From RYN-230 sp963834515 (GTDB lineage Bacteria > Actinomycetota > Actinomycetes > Streptosporangiales > Streptosporangiaceae): 64,000 nt of DNA. The translations under genes and the position numbers were made by a program. Under the pieces are notes generated by a model. That model saw only the letters and a list, made by a program, of their open reading frames with translations, did no database searches and was not told the DNA's origin. Below are positions 1 through 6,737 of this stretch, piece after piece (the stretch's first letter is position 1; the number at the start of each line of letters is the position of its first letter). The DNA lies in NCBI GenBank assembly GCA_963834515.1, contig CAWICB010000002.1, positions 868,001 through 932,000 of the forward strand. Reading direction: 5' to 3'.

Positions 1-206
1 CCGTACTCGTCGATTGGGTCCCTCCGGGGCTGGCCGATCAGGATGGCCCGGGTGTACTCCTGCAAGCTGTGCGCATCCACGCTGACAGAGGAGCCGGTCA
101 GCCGGCTGACCAGACCGAAGATCCGTCCCGTCCGGCTGATCGCCGGGTCGGCCCGGATCCCGGCGATCAGGGAAACAGGTAAATCAGGCAAACACCGGGC
201 AGGCAT
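1..206 (-). CDS. Unrecognised protein fragment, runs off left edge
   Basis: An open minus-strand frame begins at an ATG (206..204) and leaves the window, showing about 68 residues. The part after residue 12 looks protein-like, for example SVSVDAHSLQEYTRAIL. I do not recognise a family. The first dozen codons include rare TTA and TGT codons, and the start lies in the left arm of a strong hairpin. The real start may therefore be further in, or this may be the end of a gene remnant. There is no clear ribosome-binding site. Confidence 0.3.
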   Translation of the reverse strand, partial: MPARCLPDLPVSLIAGIRADPAISRTGRIFGLVSRLTGSSVSVDAHSLQEYTRAILIGQPRRDPIDEY

Positions 207-260
207 TCGTGATGTTGAGTTAGCCGACACGGGAGTGTCGGCTAACTCAACATCACGAAT
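205..260. repeat. Perfect 26-bp inverted repeat with GGGA loop
   Basis: Bases 205-230 are exactly reverse-complementary to 235-260 around a 4-nt loop. The stem is mixed-composition rather than pure GC (it contains GTTGAGTTAGCCGACAC). It resembles the long terminator-like hairpins at 5814-5859 and 52107-52158 but has no obvious convergent gene pair here. It may have ended a gene that has since decayed. The stretch 261-380 shows no convincing gene. Confidence 0.85.
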
Positions 261-380
261 CGCGGGCCGGTCCCGGCGGGTGCTCACTCGTCACACAAGC
301 ATCAGCCCGCTCACGAGACACGCCGGCCTCCGGTGCGACCGGGTTAGCGGGGGCATGGTCAGGACAGCACCACTCGGCTG

Positions 381-541
381 ATGACAACCCAGGCGGAGAT
401 CATCGAGTTCACCGGCAGCGGCTAGCCCAGTTCAAGGCCCCGCGCGGGGTGACATTCGTCACCGAGCTGCCCAAGACCGCGACCGGCAAGATCCAGAAGT
501 TCGTGCTCCGCGACGGGGCGCCCAACCTGGCCCGGCAGTAG
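381..541 (+). pseudogene. 3' remnant of an acyl-CoA synthetase (AMP-binding)
   Basis: Two adjacent frames together give the last ~50 residues of an acyl-CoA synthetase. The frame from ATG 381 reads QAEIIEF and then hits TAG. The frame ending at 539-541 reads RLAQFKAPR, then ELPKTATGKIQKFVLR. The second part contains the A10 motif PKTATGKIQK, with the catalytic lysine of the ANL superfamily. Both the break between the frames near 412-422 and the absence of the other ~450 residues show a decayed gene or a gene end left by a rearrangement. Confidence 0.75.
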
Positions 542-545
542 CCGG

Positions 546-923
546 TCAGGCGGTGAACTTCTGCAGTCCGGACGCGATGGCGGCGATGGTCAGCCTGCCC
601 CGGACCAGGTCATACATGAACTGGTAAGCGGCCTCCTCGTCCAGCGGCCCGGCCAGCGGGCAGCCGTTGATGCCCAGGAACAGCCACGTCGCGTTCCAGG
701 CCAGCCGCTTGTTCCCGTCCACCAGGGCGTACCAGCGGCCCAGCGCCTCCATCAGGGCCGCCGCCTTGTCCCAGATGCCGGGGTACACGTCCTGCCCGTG
801 GTCGGCCTGCTGCGGCCGGGCCAGCGCGGCGGTGAGATCGGCGAAATCCCGGACCCGGGCGGGTTCGCCGGTGACCAGGCTGGCCACCTCCAGCGCGTCG
901 TCGGTGGTGAGGAAGTAGGTCAC
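546..923 (-). CDS. doc: Doc-like death-on-curing toxin (Fic fold) with altered motif
   Basis: The 125-residue protein has the size and helical pattern of Doc toxins, which phosphorylate EF-Tu. The Fic core reads YALVDGNKRLAW around residues 63-74. Family members normally have His in place of the Tyr (HxFxD/xGNKR), and that His is the catalytic base. The codon is TAC, one transition from CAC. The downstream DGNKR anion-binding part is intact. The GTG start overlaps the stop of the upstream antitoxin by GTGA, the usual antitoxin-toxin arrangement. The toxin may be catalytically weak or dead. Confidence 0.8.
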   Translation of the reverse strand: MTYFLTTDDALEVASLVTGEPARVRDFADLTAALARPQQADHGQDVYPGIWDKAAALMEALGRWYALVDGNKRLAWNATWLFLGINGCPLAGPLDEEAAYQFMYDLVRGRLTIAAIASGLQKFTA

Positions 924-1126
924 TGGGCGAGGCGCTTGTTCAGGGCCGCGCTGACCCGGGCCACCCGCCGCAGTTCCGCCTGGCGGTGGCTCACCTCGGC
1001 GAACACCGCGCCGACCAGGGTGTCCCGGGCGTATTCCGGCACGCTGCGCCCGGCCGCGTCGGCGGTCAGCCTGAGTAGCTCGTACTCGTGGTCTTCCAGT
1101 GGCACGTGAATGGTCTGCTTAGCCAC
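920..1126 (-). CDS. Antitoxin of the Doc-like module
   Basis: A 68-residue protein starting at a GTG (MAKQTIHVPLEDHEYELLRL). An ATG nine bases upstream is an alternative start. An N-terminal strand followed by two helices fits a ribbon-helix-helix DNA-binding domain. The basic, helical tail (ELRRVARVSAALNKRLAQ) would bind the toxin. It lies directly upstream of, and overlaps, the Doc-like gene, so the two are presumably co-transcribed and the antitoxin would autorepress. No operator could be picked out with confidence. Confidence 0.7.
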   Translation of the reverse strand: MAKQTIHVPLEDHEYELLRLTADAAGRSVPEYARDTLVGAVFAEVSHRQAELRRVARVSAALNKRLAQ

Positions 1127-1169
1127 ACAGAGCATGATGGCATCCCCCCGGCGGGGGCTGGCAAGCCGG

Positions 1170-2096
1170 TCACGCCGCATGCGGGGAGGGTACCGCGCGG
1201 CGCGGGTCGAGCAGGCCCGGCCTAGACGCCATGAACACGTCCTTGTCCATGATCCGCCAGCCCGCGCCGAGCAGCGGGCGGACCGCCGGGTGCGGGGCGG
1301 GCAGGCAGACCCTGGCTTGCCCGTCCGGGCTGTCCAGGCTGGCCAGCAGCGCGAGCACGGCATCGCGTGCGCCGGCGTCACCGGCCCCGGGCGCCATCGC
1401 CAGGTGCACGATGCCGTACTCCGCCCCGCGCCCGGCCACCGTGCCCGCGGCCTGCACCGGGCCCGCGGCCTGCACCGGGCCCGCGGCCTGCACCGGGCCC
1501 GCGGCCTGCGCCGGTCCTGCGGCGTGCGCGCCATCCCGCGTCACCAGGACCGGCTGCCCGTGCGGCCGGGCCGCCCAGGCCCGGTGGTCGGCGGACCGGT
1601 CCACGCCGGTCCAGCGCCGCTCCAGGTCCGCGACCTGATCCACGGTGCACGCCCGGGCCGCCCAGCCGGGCGGGGCGGCCAGCGCGGCCACCGGGCCGGC
1701 CAGGTACAGCAGCGGCCACCAGGCGTCCACCCCGAACCGGGTGTACAGCGGCAGCGCGTGCGCGTGCAGGCTGCTGAACGTCATCCGGTTCGGCTCATCC
1801 CGCCACAGCTCGGCCAGCAGCGCCTGGCCGACGCCCTGCCCGTGCGCGTCCGGGTGGACGAACAGGTCACACAGCATGCTCATCGCGGCCGGGCCGGATC
1901 CGATCCGGCGGGTGGCGCCGAACCCGGCCACTGTCCCGTCCCGGGCCGCGACCAGCAGCCGGCCGTGCGCCATCAGCCAGTCCAGGTACGCCGGATCCGC
2001 GCCGGCCCATTCCTCGTCCTGCCCGGTGGCCACCGCGACAGCGGCAATGGCCGGCCGGTCAGCCGGACTGGCGTTACGCAATAGTGTCCCGGTCAT
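1170..2096 (-). CDS. GNAT-family N-acetyltransferase
   Basis: The 308-residue protein has an N-terminal GNAT domain. The acetyl-CoA-binding motif A is visible as LFVHPDAHGQGVGQALLAEL, giving the Q/RxxGxG/A loop. A second, degenerate half follows (residues ~150-300), as in tandem-GNAT proteins. Between them lies an AAGPVQ linker repeat made by an 18-bp tandem repeat. The substrate is unknown. The ATG at 2096 is followed directly by the conserved strand, so the start is reasonable. It stands alone, 25 bp from the next minus-strand gene. Confidence 0.75.
   Translation of the reverse strand: MTGTLLRNASPADRPAIAAVAVATGQDEEWAGADPAYLDWLMAHGRLLVAARDGTVAGFGATRRIGSGPAAMSMLCDLFVHPDAHGQGVGQALLAELWRDEPNRMTFSSLHAHALPLYTRFGVDAWWPLLYLAGPVAALAAPPGWAARACTVDQVADLERRWTGVDRSADHRAWAARPHGQPVLVTRDGAHAAGPAQAAGPVQAAGPVQAAGPVQAAGTVAGRGAEYGIVHLAMAPGAGDAGARDAVLALLASLDSPDGQARVCLPAPHPAVRPLLGAGWRIMDKDVFMASRPGLLDPRRAVPSPHAA
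1443..1514. repeat. 18-bp tandem repeat inside the acetyltransferase gene
   Basis: Four copies of an 18-bp unit (GCCCGCGGCCTGCACCGG, the last with one mismatch) encode the AAGPVQ linker repeat on the minus strand. The period is a multiple of three, so copy-number changes keep the frame. Confidence 0.9.
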
Positions 2097-2121
2097 CCGC
2101 GGCTCACCAGGGCGGCCAGCG

Positions 2122-2430
2122 CTACTCGTTGACGGTCTCGACGAACATCCGGGAGCCGGGCGGCGCTATCTTCCCGTAGTCGGCCGCGGTGGCCTGCCCC
2201 TCCGGCGAGGAGAACGCGGCGTCGAGCGCGGACCGGTCGGCAAAGTACAGCTCGGCGATCCGGTACCAGGACTGCTCGCCGCTGTCGAGCGCAGCGTCCA
2301 GGCGCCCTGACTCGGCGCGCTGCAGCCCCGGGATCGAGCGGGTCAGCGGCATGTGCACACCGAGGTAGTGCTGGTCGAACGCCGCCGGGTCGGCCGGGTG
2401 CGGGTACAGGACCACGAGTTTGACCGTCAT
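2122..2430 (-). CDS. EthD-domain protein
   Basis: A 102-residue protein of the dimeric alpha/beta-barrel EthD family (MTVKLVVLYPHPADPAAFDQ, then HYLGVHMPL near residues 20-29). The YxxxH(M/I)P signature after the first strand is typical of EthD. EthD proteins are small ferredoxin-like folds often found with degradation enzymes, and their chemistry is usually unassigned. The gene is divergent from thiI with about 70 bp between their starts. Confidence 0.7.
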   Translation of the reverse strand: MTVKLVVLYPHPADPAAFDQHYLGVHMPLTRSIPGLQRAESGRLDAALDSGEQSWYRIAELYFADRSALDAAFSSPEGQATAADYGKIAPPGSRMFVETVNE

Positions 2431-2503
2431 TCCGGCACCGTACCCCGGAACGGGGCTGGTTCGGCCCGCCGCCGCAGCCCCAGGATGCTGGCACACTGGG
2501 CAG

Positions 2504-3748
2504 ATGTCGGCAACTGCGATGACTGGCCGCGTGCCCGCAGAAATCAGCACCACCGCCGAGCCCTGTGTGCTGCTCAAGGTCGGCGAGATCGTCCTCAAAG
2601 GCGGCAACCGGCAGCATTTCGAGCGCCTGCTGCAAGCCAACCTCCGCCGGGCGCTGGGCGATCTCGGCCCCGGGGTGCGGCTGTGGCACCGCAACGGGGT
2701 CATCGTGCTCCGCCTGTCCGCTGAGCACGGCCCCGGGTCAGGCCCAGCCGCCGCGGCCGCCGTGGACAAGATCACCGAGCGGGTCCATGACGTGATGGGC
2801 ATCGCCCGGGTCTGCCGCGCGGTCCGGGTGGCCAAGGACCCGGACCTGGCCATCAGCACCGCGGTCGGGATGGCGGCTGGCCGGAGCGGCTCGTTCGCGG
2901 TCCGGGCCCGGCGCCGCGACAAGCGGTTCCCGGTCACCTCGGCGCAGCTCGGCGAGCGGATCGGCGCCGCGGTGCAGCGGGCCTACGGGTACCGGGTCAA
3001 CCTGACGCACCCGGATTTCACGATCTTCGTCGAGGTGGACGACCACGAGGTGTTCGTGTACACCGATGGGTCGGCCGGCCAGGGCGGGCTGCCGGTGGGG
3101 ATGAGCGGCCGCGCGCTGGTGCTGATGTCCGGCGGGATCGACTCACCGGTCGCCGCGTACCGGATGATGCGGCGCGGGCTGCGCTGCGACTTCCTGCACT
3201 TCTCCGGCCTGCCGCTGACCGGGCCCGAGTCGGTGTACAAGGCGTACGGGCTGATGTACCAGCTGGACCGGTTCCAGAGCGGCTCCCGGTTGTGGGTGGT
3301 GGCGTTCGGCAAAACGCAGCAGAAGCTCGCCTCGTCCGGCGCGAGCCGGCTGCAGATCGTGGCCCAGCGCCGGCTGATGCTCAAGACCGGCGAAGTGCTG
3401 GCCCGCCGGCTCGGCGCCGCGGCCCTGGTCACGGGGGACTCGCTGGGCCAGGTGAGCAGCCAGACCCTGGCCAACCTGACCGCGCTGGACGACGCGGTCG
3501 CGCTGCCCATCCTGCGCCCGCTCATCGGCCTGGACAAGCTGGAGATCATGGCCGAGGCGCGCCGGATCCGGACCCTGGCCCTGTCCGAGCTGCCCGACCA
3601 GGACTGCTGCACGCTGCTCACCCCGCGCCAGGTGGAAACCCGGGCCCGGATCGATGACCTGCGGCGGCTGGAGGCCCGGCTGGACGCCGGGGACATAGCC
3701 GAGCAGCTGGCCGGCATCGCCCAGCAGTACCGGCCCGACCACGGCTGA
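2504..3748 (+). CDS. thiI: tRNA 4-thiouridine synthase ThiI
   Basis: The 414-residue protein has an N-terminal ferredoxin-like/THUMP region (residues ~15-180) that binds tRNA. This is followed by a PP-loop ATP pyrophosphatase domain with the P-loop LMSGGIDSPVAAY around residue 207. ThiI adenylates U8 of tRNA for sulfur transfer and can also act in thiazole synthesis. The C-terminal rhodanese domain of the E. coli enzyme is absent, as in most actinobacteria, so sulfur must be delivered differently. ATG 2504 was chosen; ATG 2519 in the same frame is also possible. No strong ribosome-binding site is seen. Confidence 0.85.
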   Translation: MSATAMTGRVPAEISTTAEPCVLLKVGEIVLKGGNRQHFERLLQANLRRALGDLGPGVRLWHRNGVIVLRLSAEHGPGSGPAAAAAVDKITERVHDVMGIARVCRAVRVAKDPDLAISTAVGMAAGRSGSFAVRARRRDKRFPVTSAQLGERIGAAVQRAYGYRVNLTHPDFTIFVEVDDHEVFVYTDGSAGQGGLPVGMSGRALVLMSGGIDSPVAAYRMMRRGLRCDFLHFSGLPLTGPESVYKAYGLMYQLDRFQSGSRLWVVAFGKTQQKLASSGASRLQIVAQRRLMLKTGEVLARRLGAAALVTGDSLGQVSSQTLANLTALDDAVALPILRPLIGLDKLEIMAEARRIRTLALSELPDQDCCTLLTPRQVETRARIDDLRRLEARLDAGDIAEQLAGIAQQYRPDHG

Positions 3749-3815
3749 GCTTTGGCTGCCTAACGCCAGTACCGGGCGGCTGCCGCCTGGCCTGCGCCCC
3801 GGTACCGGCGGCTGG

Positions 3816-4874
3816 TCAGCCCGCCGCGGCGGGCTCCGGGGCGGCGGCGGGCAACGGCGGGGTCAGGGTGCGGCCCATCAGCGGGGGCAGGTGCGCGGCG
3901 ACCGCGGCCAGCTCGCGGATGTCCGAGTCGAGCAGCGCCTGGTCACCATCACACAGCGCCGCGGTGGGCTCTGGGTGCACGTCGATGATGAGGCCGTCCG
4001 CGCCCACCGCGATGGCGGCCCGGGTCAGCGGCAGCACCAGGTCGCGGCGGCCGCCGGAGTGCGATGGGTCGACGATGACCGGCAGGTGTGACAGCCGCTG
4101 CGCGACCGGGACCGCGCTGATGTCCAGCGTGTTGCGGGTGGCCTTCTCGAACGTCCGGATGCCCCGCTCACACAGCACGATGTCCAGGTTGCCGCGCTGG
4201 GCGATGTATTCGGCCGCCATCAGCCACTCCTCGATGGTGGCCGAGAAGCCACGCTTGAGCAGCACCGGCTTGCCCGCCGAGCCGACCGCCTGGAGCAGCG
4301 CGAAGTTCTGCATGTTCCGCGTGCCGACCTGGAGCATGTCCGCGTAGTCGCAGACCAGGTCGACGTCCCGCGGGTCGATGACCTCGGTCACCGCGGGCAG
4401 CCCGGTCTCGGCGCTGACCTCGGCCAGGATCTTCAGCCCGGCCTCGCCCAGGCCCTGGTATGCGTAGGGCGACGTGCGCGGCTTGAACGCGCCGCCGCGC
4501 AGCAGTGCCGCGCCCGCGGCCTTGGCCATCTGGGCCGCGGTCAGCGCCTGCTCGGGGGTCTCCACCGCGCACGGGCCGGCGATCACCGTGAGCGTATCCG
4601 GGCCGATCGGCACCCCGCCCACCCGGACCACCGACCGGTTCGGGTGGTGCTCCCGGCTGACCAGCTTGTACGGCACCGAGATGCGCACCACGTCGCTGAC
4701 TCCGGGCATGCTGCGCAGGTTGAGCGCGCCGAACTCGTCCACATCGCCCACCAGCCCGACGATGGTGCGGGAGACGCCGCGGGTGATGAATGCCTCCCCG
4801 CCCGCGCCGCGGACCAGATCGACGATCCCGTCCATGTCCTCCTGGGTGGCATCCGGCGCCATCACCACGACCAT
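3816..4874 (-). CDS. aroF: 3-deoxy-7-phosphoheptulonate (DAHP) synthase
   Basis: The 352-residue enzyme catalyses the first shikimate step, PEP plus erythrose 4-phosphate to DAHP. It is the type I-beta form: residues ~1-75 form a ferredoxin-like/ACT-like regulatory domain (MVVVMAPDATQEDM...). The barrel follows with IAGPCAVE, LRGGAFKPRTSPYAYQGLG, PVLLKRG and VIVDPSHSGGRR. The start ATG at 4874 has a strong AGGAGG six bases upstream. The 5' leader holds a 24-codon aromatic-rich peptide and a GC-rich hairpin, so control by transcription attenuation is likely. This gene and the kinase/idsA/metF block downstream match the Mycobacterium aroG-pknL neighbourhood. Confidence 0.93.
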   Translation of the reverse strand: MVVVMAPDATQEDMDGIVDLVRGAGGEAFITRGVSRTIVGLVGDVDEFGALNLRSMPGVSDVVRISVPYKLVSREHHPNRSVVRVGGVPIGPDTLTVIAGPCAVETPEQALTAAQMAKAAGAALLRGGAFKPRTSPYAYQGLGEAGLKILAEVSAETGLPAVTEVIDPRDVDLVCDYADMLQVGTRNMQNFALLQAVGSAGKPVLLKRGFSATIEEWLMAAEYIAQRGNLDIVLCERGIRTFEKATRNTLDISAVPVAQRLSHLPVIVDPSHSGGRRDLVLPLTRAAIAVGADGLIIDVHPEPTAALCDGDQALLDSDIRELAAVAAHLPPLMGRTLTPPLPAAAPEPAAAG

Positions 4875-4905
4875 CGCGATCCTCCTGATATTTGTCCTGG
4901 ACACA

Positions 4906-4936
4906 AGAAGCCCCGGGCCGTCGGCCCGGGGCTTCT
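4906..4936 (-). terminator. Attenuator hairpin in the DAHP synthase leader
   Basis: Bases 4906-4919 and 4923-4936 form a perfect 14-bp stem (AGAAGCCCCGGGCC) with a 3-nt loop. In the transcript it starts 14 nt after the leader-peptide stop, ends 31 nt before the aroF start and is followed by UGUGUCC. Its 5' arm can also pair with CGGCCCGG inside the leader peptide codons, which offers an alternative structure. Confidence 0.75.
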
Positions 4937-4950
4937 GGGAGTCGCTCGCG

Positions 4951-5025
4951 TCAGCGCAAGGTCTGGCGGGCGACCGTCCGATTGCCGGGCCGGTAGCCAT
5001 ACCAGAACCAAAACTGCCTACGCAC
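4951..5025 (-). CDS. Aromatic-amino-acid leader peptide of the DAHP synthase gene
   Basis: A 24-codon frame starts at GTG 5025 and ends at TGA 4951. It encodes a peptide with FWFWYGY at positions 5-11, so six of seven consecutive residues are Phe, Trp or Tyr. The rest is basic and unremarkable. A TAGGCT -10 box lies seven bases before the GTG, so the message is probably leaderless and translation would begin at the first nucleotide. The peptide is followed at once by the GC-rich hairpin and then aroF. This is the layout of amino-acid attenuators such as trpL, here sensing all three products of the pathway. Confidence 0.75.
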   Translation of the reverse strand: MRRQFWFWYGYRPGNRTVARQTLR

Positions 5026-5032
5026 GGGACGT

Positions 5033-5038
5033 AGCCTA
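5033..5038 (-). promoter_or_regulatory. -10 box of the aroF leader transcript
   Basis: TAGGCT on the minus strand, seven bases upstream of the leader-peptide GTG. The spacing fits a leaderless transcript. No convincing -35 box is visible. Confidence 0.5.
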
Positions 5039-5118
5039 GCGCATCGGCCGGGAGCAGGGGTGACCCGCACCGGCTTTTGCCCGCATGCGATGGTAGGAGG
5101 CGCGGGCAGCCAGAAGGG

Positions 5119-5805
5119 ATGAGCATGGGGCAGCCGGACACGGGCCGGGCAGTAACAGACCAGCAGCACGCGCGCGACGCGCTGGCAGGCCAGTCGTTGG
5201 TCGGCCAGGTGCTGGCCAGCCAGGCCCCGGCCGCCCGGCGGCTGCCGCCGGGGCAGCAGCTCCGGCCGGACTGGCCTGCGCAGCATTACGGCCCGGTGCC
5301 CAGGTTCCGGCCCGACACGTGGGATCTGCGGGTCACCGGCGCGACCGAGTCCGGCGCGGAGCACCGCTGGGACTGGGCGGCGCTCAGCACGCTGCCGCGC
5401 TGCGCGGTCACCACCGATCTGCACTGCGTGACCAAGTGCACGATCCCGGACATCCCCTGGGAGGGCGTCGCCGCGGCCGAACTGCTCCGCCTCGCGCCGC
5501 CGGCCGGCCCGGTCACCCACGTCATGGTCTGGGCCGACTACGGGTACAGCGCGAACATCCCGATCGGCGACTTCGCCGCGGGCACCACGCTGCTGGCCAC
5601 CGCGGTGGCTGGGGAGCCGCTGACCCCGGAACACGGCTACCCGGTGCGGCTGGTGGTCCCGCACCTGTACGGCTGGAAGAGCGTCAAGTGGGTGCGGGCC
5701 GTGGAGTACCTGACCGAGGACCGGCGCGGGTTCTGGGAGGAACGCGGCTACCACAACTCGGCCGACCCGTGGCACGAGGAGCGCTTTTCCTACCAGGAGG
5801 GCTGA
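5119..5805 (+). CDS. Sulfite-oxidase-like molybdopterin oxidoreductase
   Basis: The 228-residue protein consists of a single oxidoreductase molybdopterin-binding domain (residues ~60-220). The Moco-ligating cysteine lies in TTDLHCVTK near residue 112. Further family landmarks are GYSANIPI and PHLYGWKSVKWV. It lacks the dimerisation and haem domains of true sulfite oxidases and has no Tat or Sec signal, so it belongs to the short cytoplasmic YuiH-like group of unknown substrate. ATG 5119 has an AGAAGG site in front; ATG 5125 is an alternative. It is divergent from the aroF leader and converges on endonuclease IV across a long hairpin. Confidence 0.85.
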   Translation: MSMGQPDTGRAVTDQQHARDALAGQSLVGQVLASQAPAARRLPPGQQLRPDWPAQHYGPVPRFRPDTWDLRVTGATESGAEHRWDWAALSTLPRCAVTTDLHCVTKCTIPDIPWEGVAAAELLRLAPPAGPVTHVMVWADYGYSANIPIGDFAAGTTLLATAVAGEPLTPEHGYPVRLVVPHLYGWKSVKWVRAVEYLTEDRRGFWEERGYHNSADPWHEERFSYQEG

Positions 5806-5813
5806 GCGCGGTT

Positions 5814-5859
5814 AGCGCGGTGCATTTGTGGTCACCGCCGACCACAAATGCACCGCGCT
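5814..5859. terminator. Bidirectional terminator, 20-bp perfect stem
   Basis: Bases 5814-5833 pair perfectly with 5840-5859 around the loop ACCGCC. It sits between two convergent genes, 8 nt after the stop of the molybdopterin protein and 6 nt beyond the stop of endonuclease IV. It can therefore terminate both transcripts. There is no U-run, as is usual in actinobacteria. Confidence 0.85.
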
Positions 5860-5865
5860 GTTGGG

Positions 5866-6732
5866 TTACGTGCCGCGGAGGCGCTTCAGGGTGGCTACGT
5901 CGGCGGCCTGGGCCGTCTTCGGGCCCGGGGTTTCCACGATGAACGGCACACCCGCGGCGCCGGGGTGGCGCAGCAGCCCGCCGAACGGTGCCGCGCCGAT
6001 CAGCCCGGCCCCGATGTGCTGGTGCCGGTCCCGGCACGAACCGCACGGGTCCATCGAGTCGTTGGCGTGCACCAGGCCGAGCCGGGCCCGGCCGCCCAGC
6101 GTGGCGGCCAGCGCGGCCATGGTGGCGGCCACCCCGCCCGGGGCGGCCAGGTCGTGGCCGGCCGCGAACAGATGGCAGGTGTCCAGGCACACCGCGGCGC
6201 GCGGGTGCCAGCCCAGGCCGTCCAGGTAAGGCCCGAGGTCCTCGACCCGGTGGCAGAGCTGCTGGCCCTGCCCGGCCATCGGCTCCAGCAGCAGGTCCGG
6301 GCCGCCGTCCGGGATCCCGTCCAGCACCGGCAGCAGGCACTCCCTGGTGTGCCACCGGCTTTTGTCCCGGTCACCGCCCACCGCCGAACCGGTGTGCACG
6401 ATCACGCCGCGGGCACCGATCCCGGCGCCCCGGCGCAGCGAGTGGCGCAGCGACTCCACCGAGCGTTCCCGGGTCAGCGGGTCCGGCGACCCGACGTTGA
6501 TCAGGTACGGGGCATGCACGAACACCGGCAGGCCGGACGCGGCCACGTGGTCCCGCAGCGCGCGGTCCTGCGCTGGGTCGCCCGGCGACAAGGCCCAGGA
6601 CCGCGGGCTGGACACGAACACCTGCATCGCCTCGGCGCCCACGTCGGTGGCGTACCGCAGCGCGCCCGTGGCCACACCGCCGGCCGCGAACGCATGGACG
6701 CCGATGGGCGCTAGCGGGCGTTCGGTAATCAA
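5866..6732 (-). CDS. nfo: Endonuclease IV (apurinic/apyrimidinic endonuclease)
   Basis: A 288-residue TIM-barrel AP endonuclease that cuts abasic sites in base-excision repair using three zinc ions. The zinc ligands fall in conserved blocks: VFVHAPYLIN, VIVHTGS, LLLEPMAGQG, CLDTCHLFAAGHD, LVHANDS, HQHIGAG and VETPG. The best start is a TTG at 6732, just inside the tail of the upstream glycosyltransferase operon; there is no ATG or GTG nearby in frame. It is probably co-transcribed with that membrane gene, whose stop is six bases upstream. Confidence 0.9.
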   Translation of the reverse strand: MITERPLAPIGVHAFAAGGVATGALRYATDVGAEAMQVFVSSPRSWALSPGDPAQDRALRDHVAASGLPVFVHAPYLINVGSPDPLTRERSVESLRHSLRRGAGIGARGVIVHTGSAVGGDRDKSRWHTRECLLPVLDGIPDGGPDLLLEPMAGQGQQLCHRVEDLGPYLDGLGWHPRAAVCLDTCHLFAAGHDLAAPGGVAATMAALAATLGGRARLGLVHANDSMDPCGSCRDRHQHIGAGLIGAAPFGGLLRHPGAAGVPFIVETPGPKTAQAADVATLKRLRGT

Positions 6733-6737
6733 GGTCG

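Noticed and set aside
205..260. Terminal inverted repeats of an insertion sequence or MITE
   Set aside because: The arms are adjacent (4-nt loop) with no internal element, and no target-site duplication is visible.
43..381. A 112-residue plus-strand frame at the left end
   Set aside because: It reads straight through the 26-bp hairpin and has no recognisable features; the minus-strand and remnant readings fit better.
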